From: Myxococcales bacterium
GTDB lineage: Bacteria; Myxococcota_A; Polyangia; Palsa-1104
Length of the DNA stretch: 36,248 bases
Assembly (NCBI GenBank): GCA_028287105.1
Contig: JAQBQH010000264.1
Location: 1 to 36,248, forward strand
Direction: 5' to 3'
The notes beneath the pieces are model-generated. The model was not told the DNA's origin. It made no database searches and saw only the letters and a program-made list of their open reading frames with translations. Shown piece by piece: positions 28,425-36,248 of this stretch. The translations under genes and the position numbers were made by a program. Within the stretch, counting starts at the first letter, position 1. The number at the start of each line of letters is the position of its first letter.

Positions 28425-31400
28425 CCCGTGCCCGCTCCATCATTGCCGTCGTCGTCGCTGCGCTCGGCTGGGCAGCCGTGACCGCGTGCAACCAGCAGAC
28501 GATCCAGACGCCGCTGCGCAGCTTCGACCGCCCGTCCGACGTCGCGCTCACCTGCGTGCAGTACGACCCGGTTCACGGCAAATACAACGCGCGTCCGTTC
28601 ACCGACTGCGACCCGATCACCGCCAAGAACCTCGGCATCACGCCGGACCCTCCGTTCCCGTCGAGCTACATCGCGCCGCTCGGCCCCAATCCGCCGTTCA
28701 CGCCCTTCGTCATGGCCGCCGTGACGCAGTCCGCGCGCGGCGAGCTGGCCCTCGTCGACACGGCGCAGAACAAGAAGCTCGATGCCGACCCGCTCAAGCC
28801 CGGCTTCGGCTTTCTGCCCGTCGGCAAGCTGCCCGAGCATGTGCGCGCCACCCGCGACGGCTGCTGGGCGGTCACCACCAACTCCGACTCCTGCGACTAC
28901 GGCGTCGTCGAGCTCTCGACGATGATCAACCACTCGCTCATCTCGCTCACCGATCAAGATATGGGCAGCGTGGCCGTGAGCGACGCCGCCATCGGCGTGC
29001 GCCGCCTGCGCGCCACCGTCGACACCGGCGCGACCTTCGTCGACACCGACGGCGCGGTCAAGCCGGTCTTGCGCACGCTCCCGTCGCGCCCCGCCTGGAT
29101 CGAGATGGCGCCGGAGTCCGACGGCGCGCCGGCGACCCACGGCTACGAAGCGGGCGGTACGCCCGGGCTCTGCGTCGGCGGCGTGCACAAAGCGTGGGTG
29201 GCGCTGCCCGGCTGCCAGCTCGTGGTCAAGCTGCACTTCGACGCCGATCCGAGCCAGGCCAGCGTCGAGAAGGCGCTCCGCGTCACCCAGTCGGGCGTCA
29301 CCGAGGTCACCGATCTGAAGACGCTCGAGTGCCCGGTCGAGTGCGCCGGCGACGCGGCCGACATGGGCGGCGTGCTGACGCCTCCGCCCGCGGCGCCGAC
29401 CGATCTCGGCGCGCCCGCTCCGACGCAGGCGCTCCCGGGAACCCTGGCCATCGACGTCGAGACCGACATCGGCGGAGCGAAGGAGGGCGGCCGCCTCATC
29501 ATCGGCGACCTCCACTCCGAGCGCCTCGACATCGTGCCGTTCGTCTCGGCGAGCGGCGCGATCGGAACGCCGCGCAAGATCCAGCTCGAGACCGGCGCCC
29601 AGGGCGTGCGCATCGTCCGCGTCGCACCGCGCTCCGAGGCCGGCAAGTTCCTCTACGCCATCGCGCGTGACGGCTCGATCCGCGTCATCGATCTCGATCG
29701 CGAGGTCGAGTGCGAGACCAATCCCGACCCGCGCTACGTCTCGGCCAGCCTCAACATGCAGCAGACCCCGACGTCGAACCCGCCCTTGCCCGACGATCCC
29801 ACGCCACAGGCGCGCCGCCTCGGCTGCTTCCCGCTCGGCGATCCGTCGACGCCGCGACGCGCTCCTTTGGCCACGTCACCGGGCATCACGCTCGCGTCGG
29901 GCCAGCTCCCGGCCGACGTGGCGTTCGTGCACCTCGACGCCCCGCCCGGCATCACCTCGACCGGCGTTGCGCCGCCGTCGGCGGGCCCCGGCCTCCTCGT
30001 CGGTGACTTCGCCTGGATCGTCACCAGCGACGGCAAGGGGCTCATCGCCAACATCTTCGATGCCTGCCCGCCGCCAAATCAGCAGGACGAGAAGAACACC
30101 GTCGGCCCCTACACGCCGGTCTGCTCGCTCTCGAACGTCGCGACCGCCAACCTGGAGACGCGCGTCAAGTACGGCCATCCGGAAGCGATGCTGCTCGATC
30201 GCGTCTCGCACCGGCTGCGCAACTCGCAGCAGCGCTTCGTCTCGCCGGCCACGCCGGCCGACACGGTCGGTCAGCCGCGCGTTCCCGATCCGAACAACCC
30301 GTGCGCGGTGGCCATCCCGACCACCTCGGTGAGCAACGTTCCCGACGGCGGCGTCGTCGACGGCGGCATCGGCGGCACCTGCACCGCGTCGAACCTGGTG
30401 CCCGGCCTCTTCGCCGAGCCGGTGCCGGATGCGCTGCTGCCGTTCGACCCCGAGATTTCGCATCAGGACTTCTCGCTCACGCGCGTGGTCCGCTTCATCG
30501 ATCCGCAGCACGCGCGCAACGAGACCTGGGTCGCGTCGTGGGAAGGCGTGCTTCCGGGCAGCGATCGCTCGCTCGGCTTTCCCTTCGTCTCCGGCGGCCA
30601 GGGGTATCTGTCCGATCCGGGCGGCACGTGGTGCCTCCGCGGCGCGCGCGCCGGCGACAAGCTGGTCTTCAGGGGCTGCACCGTCGACAGCGAGTGCAAC
30701 CAGGCCACCGGCTTCCAGTGCGTGCGCGACCCGGGCGCCTTCACCGATCAGCAGCAGGGCATGTGCCTGCACGTCGACGCTCAGCACCCGGCCGAGAGCT
30801 GGCCTGCGAGCTGCGGCGCGCTCTTGCGGTCGCAGCGCAAGTACCGCATCGGCTCGGCGCGGCAGAGCGTGAAGTTGCCGGCCGGCGCCCCCGGGCCCGA
30901 TGGCACACCCATGCCGAATGAAGGCGACCCCACCGACCTTTTGACGCTGCAGGAGATCTACGAGCCGGAATATCGGGTCGAGACCGCCGACTGCGCCAGC
31001 TCCGACGCCGTCTGCGACAAGGTCACCGTCACGACCGTGGGCGGTACGACGCGCAAGGCCGACTGCCTCACCGATTATGATGGCGCCAAGCGCTGCATCT
31101 TCGGCTGCAAGTCGGACAGCGAGTGCGGCCAGGACTTCCAGTGCCTCGAGAGCGCGCAAGGCGGCGCGCGCTGCATGCGTGCGCCCGTCAACGAGGCCTT
31201 GTGGGCGACCTGCATGCCGCAGCTGCAGAACTACGAGATCCACGTCGGCGAAGCGTTCGCCATCCTCGGCAGCGGCAGCGGCCATCTCGTGAGCGAGTCG
31301 CCCGGTCCCGGCGGCGAGTGCATTGAGACGCCGCAGTCGAGCGAGTACGTGCGGCTGCGGCAGGCGCGCGTTCCGTTGACGGCGACGAAGTGCGCGAGCA

Positions 31401-31804
31401 CCCAGGCGCTCGATTCGATGGACCAGGCGACCGGACGCAACGTCTGCCAGATCGATCTGGGGGACATGCAGGATCGGCTCATCCACTTCGAGAATCCGAT
31501 CTTCAACATCGCCATCCGTCTCCCGACGACGGGGACGACCGCCGACGGCACGCTGCGGCCGATCGTGCCCGCCGACGGGACCGTCATCAGCATGCAGGTG
31601 ACCGGTGGCGGGCAGGCGCTGCTCACCTTGCTCGGCATCGACGTCGAGGCGCAGCAGCCGCGCGCGGCAGTGGTGGGGCCGGACGGCCAGACCGTCTACA
31701 TCGTGGACGAGGGCAAGAGCACCTTCGCTTCTGGTCTCCGCGGACAGCTCCTGCGCCTCTTCTCGCCGTCGCAGGCCATCGACAACCAGTTCATCGTTCG
31801 ATAG
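28421..31804 (+). CDS. Very large Cys-containing lipoprotein
   Basis: A 1127-aa predicted lipoprotein (lipobox VTAC, Cys23), its ATG overlapping the previous stop. The N-terminal third is propeller-like ('SFDRPSDVALTC', 'ARGELALVDTAQNKKL', 'RLIIGDLHSERLDIVPFV', 'KFLYAIARDGSIRVIDL'). The C-terminal third has two Dickkopf-like Cys modules common on Myxococcota surface proteins: 'GCTVDSECNQATGFQCVRD' (~residue 750) and 'GCKSDSECGQDFQCLES' (~residue 894). The extreme C-terminus returns to a blade-like strand ('AAVVGPDGQTVYIVDEGKS'). No enzyme motif is seen. Together with the preceding gene it forms an envelope protein pair of unknown role. Its closest family cannot be decided from the sequence alone. 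Confidence 0.82.
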   Translation: MTRARSIIAVVVAALGWAAVTACNQQTIQTPLRSFDRPSDVALTCVQYDPVHGKYNARPFTDCDPITAKNLGITPDPPFPSSYIAPLGPNPPFTPFVMAAVTQSARGELALVDTAQNKKLDADPLKPGFGFLPVGKLPEHVRATRDGCWAVTTNSDSCDYGVVELSTMINHSLISLTDQDMGSVAVSDAAIGVRRLRATVDTGATFVDTDGAVKPVLRTLPSRPAWIEMAPESDGAPATHGYEAGGTPGLCVGGVHKAWVALPGCQLVVKLHFDADPSQASVEKALRVTQSGVTEVTDLKTLECPVECAGDAADMGGVLTPPPAAPTDLGAPAPTQALPGTLAIDVETDIGGAKEGGRLIIGDLHSERLDIVPFVSASGAIGTPRKIQLETGAQGVRIVRVAPRSEAGKFLYAIARDGSIRVIDLDREVECETNPDPRYVSASLNMQQTPTSNPPLPDDPTPQARRLGCFPLGDPSTPRRAPLATSPGITLASGQLPADVAFVHLDAPPGITSTGVAPPSAGPGLLVGDFAWIVTSDGKGLIANIFDACPPPNQQDEKNTVGPYTPVCSLSNVATANLETRVKYGHPEAMLLDRVSHRLRNSQQRFVSPATPADTVGQPRVPDPNNPCAVAIPTTSVSNVPDGGVVDGGIGGTCTASNLVPGLFAEPVPDALLPFDPEISHQDFSLTRVVRFIDPQHARNETWVASWEGVLPGSDRSLGFPFVSGGQGYLSDPGGTWCLRGARAGDKLVFRGCTVDSECNQATGFQCVRDPGAFTDQQQGMCLHVDAQHPAESWPASCGALLRSQRKYRIGSARQSVKLPAGAPGPDGTPMPNEGDPTDLLTLQEIYEPEYRVETADCASSDAVCDKVTVTTVGGTTRKADCLTDYDGAKRCIFGCKSDSECGQDFQCLESAQGGARCMRAPVNEALWATCMPQLQNYEIHVGEAFAILGSGSGHLVSESPGPGGECIETPQSSEYVRLRQARVPLTATKCASTQALDSMDQATGRNVCQIDLGDMQDRLIHFENPIFNIAIRLPTTGTTADGTLRPIVPADGTVISMQVTGGGQALLTLLGIDVEAQQPRAAVVGPDGQTVYIVDEGKSTFASGLRGQLLRLFSPSQAIDNQFIVR

Positions 31805-31851
31805 CACCGCTCGACAGCCCGACCGTTCGAGCAGTTTTTCGCGCCAAAAAG

Positions 31852-31902
31852 TTGCGCGATTTGTCGAGTAGTGATCCAATGTAGGTGACTGTAGGAGTCA
31901 CC
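31852..31902 (+). promoter_or_regulatory. Promoter and SD-sequestering hairpin of the SPOR gene
   Basis: TTGCGC (31852-31857), 17 bp, TCCAAT (31875-31880). Just downstream is a perfect inverted repeat GGTGACT-GTAGG-AGTCACC (31884-31902), ending one nt before ATG 31904. The SD AGGAG (31893-31897) lies half in the loop and half in the 3' arm, so the folded leader would hinder ribosome binding. Upstream, TCGCGC-N9-GCGCGA followed by TTT (31839-31859+) may be a weak terminator for the preceding operon overlapping this -35. Confidence 0.55.
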
Positions 31903-31903
31903 C

Positions 31904-32707
31904 ATGCGCGACCTGGATCGCTGGAAAGACAAGGTCGAGATCTCGCTCGACGGACGTCAGATCTTCTTCCTCTTTTTTGGCAGTGCCATCGCGGCCTGCC
32001 TCATCTTCGTCACCGGCGTCTTGATCGGAAAACGGATCGAGGCGCGCGCGTTGGCGCTGCAGCCGGCGCCGATCGAGGATCCGCTGGCGGCGCTCGATCA
32101 GCTCGGCGACGCCGACGAAGCCGACGAAGGTCTCACGTTCCACAAGGCGCTCGCGCCGGTGAAGGCGGCCGCCGCGGCGAAGAACGCGGCCGCTCCATCG
32201 GCCTCGGCCGCCGTCGCCGACGACAAGAGCGACGACAAGCCGATCGAGAAGGAAAAGTCCGACAAGGCCGAGAAGGCCGACAAGGCCGAGAAGGAAAAGG
32301 CCGAGAAGATCGACAAGAGCGAGGCCAAGCCGCTTCCGCTTCCCCCTGCGCCGTCGCCCGCCAGGGCGCTCGCGCCGCTGCCGGCTGCGCGTCCGCAGGT
32401 CGTGCAGGCGACGCCGCCGCCGAAGAAGGCCGACGCGTCCGCCGCCGCCGCCAAGAAGCCGGACGCGACGTCGACGCACTTTACGCTGCAGCTGTCGGCG
32501 TTCCCCGACAAGAGCGACGCCGAAGAGTTCATGCGCAAGATTCAGTCGGCCGGCTACAAGCCGTTCCTCGTCGCCAGCGAGATCCCCGGCAAGGGGATCT
32601 TCTTCCGCGTGCGCGTCGGCGACTACGCCTCGCGCCAGTCCGCCGTCGACGCCAAGGCGGAGTTCGAGCGCAAGCAGCGCATCATCGCCTACGTCGCCAA
32701 GCTCTAA
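31904..32707 (+). CDS. SPOR-domain membrane protein
   Basis: A 267-aa bitopic inner-membrane protein. A short cytoplasmic N-terminus (MRDLDRWKDKVEISLDGRQ) precedes a transmembrane helix at ~20-42 (IFFLFFGSAIAACLIFVTGVL). A long disordered periplasmic stretch follows, with a Lys/Glu/Asp/Ala repeat (DKAEKADKAEKEKAEK, ~110-135) and Pro/Ala-rich segments. The C-terminal SPOR domain (~190-267) reads 'FTLQLSAFPDKSDAEEFMRKIQSAGYKPFLV', then 'FFRVRVGDYASRQSA'. SPOR domains bind denuded septal peptidoglycan, and many carriers act in cell division (FtsN/DedD-like); a divisome or cell-wall role is inferred. The gene has its own promoter and SD. Its stop overlaps the convergent hydrolase stop (32704-32707). 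Confidence 0.9.
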   Translation: MRDLDRWKDKVEISLDGRQIFFLFFGSAIAACLIFVTGVLIGKRIEARALALQPAPIEDPLAALDQLGDADEADEGLTFHKALAPVKAAAAAKNAAAPSASAAVADDKSDDKPIEKEKSDKAEKADKAEKEKAEKIDKSEAKPLPLPPAPSPARALAPLPAARPQVVQATPPPKKADASAAAAKKPDATSTHFTLQLSAFPDKSDAEEFMRKIQSAGYKPFLVASEIPGKGIFFRVRVGDYASRQSAVDAKAEFERKQRIIAYVAKL

Positions 32708-34095
32708 CGAATCGTCCCCACCACCGCATCGACCACGCCCGCCGCCAGCGGCAAGGCCGGGTCGCGATAGCTCGGCTGGCTCAGCCCCTTGACCGTGTCG
32801 GTCTTGAGCGTGTGCGCCACGTCCTTGAGCACCACCAGCTTCGCGCCCGCGTGCGCCGCCGCGAGCGGCTTGGCGTCGCGATCGACGGTGACCTGAACGT
32901 CGTTGTCGCCCTGCAGCACCGTCAGCGGCCCCTTGAACGCGCCGGCGAGCGTGCGCGGATCGGTCAAGAGCAGGCCCGGCAGGAACTTCGACATCTCCGG
33001 TCGAAACAGCCCCGCGAGGCCCATCGACTTTGGCGCCACCACGGGCTTGCCGGCCTTGAGCGCCGCGGCGAGCGTGTCGAACTCCTTCATCTCGTCGGGC
33101 GGCAGCTGACGCGCATACTGCTCGCGGACCAGCTCGAGGAGCGGACGGCCGGCGCCGGCGGCGCTGATGATGCCGTCGAGCTTGGTGCGCGCCGCCAGCT
33201 TGAGCGCGATCAGCGAACCCTCGGAGTGCCCGAACACGAACACCGACGAGAACTTGGCATTGGTGCGAGCCATCGCCACCAGCGCGGCGGCATCGCCGAC
33301 GAAGTCGTCGAAGGTGACCGAGTCGGGCGCGCCGCTGAACGACGACAGGCCGATGCCGCGCTTGTCATAGCGGATCGAGGCGACGCCGCGCTTGGCGAGC
33401 GCCTCGGCGAGCTGGCGATAGGCGTCGGTGCGCATGAGGCCGCCCGCGTTGCCGTCGCGATCGACCGGCCCCGAGCCCGCGATCATGATGACGACCGGAA
33501 CGGGCTTGTCGCCTTGCGGCCGCCAGGTTACGCCGGAGAGCTTGGCGCTGCCGTTGGTCACGTCGAACGGATCTTCGACCACGCCCGGGGGCGCGACGCG
33601 CCGCACGACCGGGGCGTCGGCGTCGACGGTCTTGACGTCGATACCCTGCGACGGCACCGACGCGCGCGTGACCGCGCCGCGCTTGTCGACGGTGGCGTGG
33701 ACCTCGAGCGGCCCCACCGTCAAGAGGATCTCGCGGCCGCCGGCGGCGCCCGCCTTGACCGTGACCGTGGCGTCGATGGTCCGCTCGGGACCGATGACCG
33801 CCTTGAACGCCGTCGGCTTGCCGGCGCTCTTGAACTGCTCGGCGAGCACGCCGTAGGCGGCCCAGTGCATGTTCATGAGCGCGGCCGCGCCGTCGGGGAT
33901 CGGCACGTCGATCTGATCGCTCTCTTTTTGTAGATGCAGCGTGTGCTTCTTGCGATCGATCGTCGCGCGCAGCTTCTGCCCGGCGGCGTCGATGTCGCTC
34001 GTCACCGCCACTCCGTCGTCGCGCCACTTCTCGCGCGCGATCTCGGTGCCATTTTGCGTCGTGACCAGAATTCCCGTCAGTACGAGTGCCAACAT
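32704..34095 (-). CDS. Exported alpha/beta-hydrolase (serine hydrolase/esterase-like)
   Basis: A 463-aa protein. The N-terminal ~15 residues are hydrophobic (MLALVLTGILVTTQNG), possibly a short signal peptide but without a clear cleavage site. Residues ~20-190 form a beta-rich N-terminal domain ('KLRATIDRKKHTLHLQKESDQIDVPIP', 'EILLTVGPLEVHATVDKRG'). The alpha/beta-hydrolase fold follows: 'VPVVIMIAGSGPVDRDGN' (oxyanion-hole strand), nucleophile elbow GHSEGS with Ser291, 'LTVLQGDNDVQV' (acidic residue) and 'LVVLKDVAHTLK' (catalytic His). This layout resembles a family of secreted dienelactone/peptidase-like hydrolases (DUF3887-type N-domain plus hydrolase), though I cannot confirm the family. 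Substrate unknown. Confidence 0.82.
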   Translation of the reverse strand: MLALVLTGILVTTQNGTEIAREKWRDDGVAVTSDIDAAGQKLRATIDRKKHTLHLQKESDQIDVPIPDGAAALMNMHWAAYGVLAEQFKSAGKPTAFKAVIGPERTIDATVTVKAGAAGGREILLTVGPLEVHATVDKRGAVTRASVPSQGIDVKTVDADAPVVRRVAPPGVVEDPFDVTNGSAKLSGVTWRPQGDKPVPVVIMIAGSGPVDRDGNAGGLMRTDAYRQLAEALAKRGVASIRYDKRGIGLSSFSGAPDSVTFDDFVGDAAALVAMARTNAKFSSVFVFGHSEGSLIALKLAARTKLDGIISAAGAGRPLLELVREQYARQLPPDEMKEFDTLAAALKAGKPVVAPKSMGLAGLFRPEMSKFLPGLLLTDPRTLAGAFKGPLTVLQGDNDVQVTVDRDAKPLAAAHAGAKLVVLKDVAHTLKTDTVKGLSQPSYRDPALPLAAGVVDAVVGTIR

Positions 34096-34145
34096 GGGAA
34101 CGCAGCATAGACAGGGGCGGTGGCGTTTGCTATCCCCATCGAGCG
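34096..34145. promoter_or_regulatory. Overlapping divergent promoters of the hydrolase and mutS
   Basis: Plus strand: TAGACA (34108-34113), 17 bp, TATCCC (34131-34136), then 9 nt to the mutS ATG 34146. Minus strand: TATGCT (34109-34104), then 8 nt to ATG 34095, with a weak TAGCAA at 34132-34127. The minus -10 overlaps the mutS -35 by two bases. Neither gene has an SD. The arrangement implies near-leaderless transcripts and mutual interference. Confidence 0.5.

Positions 34146-36248
<2,103 letters not shown>

Overview
This high-GC (roughly two-thirds G+C), densely packed chromosomal window most resembles a Myxococcota (deltaproteobacterial-type) genome. The evidence is a Hanks-type Ser/Thr kinase with a C-terminal PEGA-like domain, a six-PEGA outer-membrane protein, eight predicted lipoproteins (several with bacterial Ig-like folds or beta-propeller-like sequence), Cys-rich surface motifs, a PilZ protein and GC-biased third codon positions. 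This placement is inference from content; there is no rRNA or other marker to settle it. I see no tRNA, rRNA, CRISPR array, transposase, integrase or phage gene, so this looks like core chromosome rather than an island.

Layout. 1-1699: end of an enoyl-CoA hydratase gene, then a biotin-dependent acyl-CoA carboxylase carboxyltransferase subunit. 1755-3958: two tandem paralogous Ig-like lipoproteins with matching leaders. 3997-6679: cstA, then on the opposite strand a small 101-aa protein and a small lipoprotein. 6734-10873: a PEGA-repeat/beta-barrel protein, a 20-bp palindrome, and a minus-strand pair (Ig-like lipoprotein and PilZ protein). 11025-16110: dnaE and a membrane Ser/Thr kinase. 16144-18227 (minus): a TPR-zincin metallopeptidase translationally coupled to a secreted PI-PLC-like lipoprotein. 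18269-20134: an LpoA-like TPR/periplasmic-binding lipoprotein. 20127-24018: a Yip1-like membrane protein divergent from a proS-pyrF-rlmB operon. 24087-26786: pyruvate phosphate dikinase. 26856-31804: a coupled pair of large lipoproteins. 31904-36248: a SPOR-domain membrane protein, an alpha/beta hydrolase (minus) and the first 701 codons of mutS, cut by the window edge.

How it fits together. Information processing (dnaE, mutS, proS, rlmB, pyrF) and central carbon metabolism (acyl-CoA carboxylase, CstA, PPDK) alternate with envelope genes (lipoproteins, PEGA barrel, LpoA-like, SPOR, PI-PLC). Genes are very tight: four GTGA/ATGA 4-nt overlaps (9251, 17226, 22598, 28421) imply translational coupling, and three convergent pairs overlap at their 3' ends (5747-5793, 20127-20134, 32704-32707).

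The most striking signal is regulatory. At eleven transcription-unit starts a TANNNT -10-like hexamer sits only 6-10 nt before the start codon with no Shine-Dalgarno sequence, often with a reasonable -35 at 15-18 bp spacing. Three of them carry the same hexamer TACGCT. This predicts widespread leaderless transcription here, contrasted with a minority of genes (both Ig-like lipoproteins, dnaE, the SPOR gene, the TPR-zincin gene) that have real leaders and SD sites. Other notable items are an in-frame 15-bp tandem repeat forming the signal-peptide core of the PI-PLC lipoprotein, a hairpin that partly buries the SD of the SPOR gene, and a perfect 20-bp palindrome between convergent genes.
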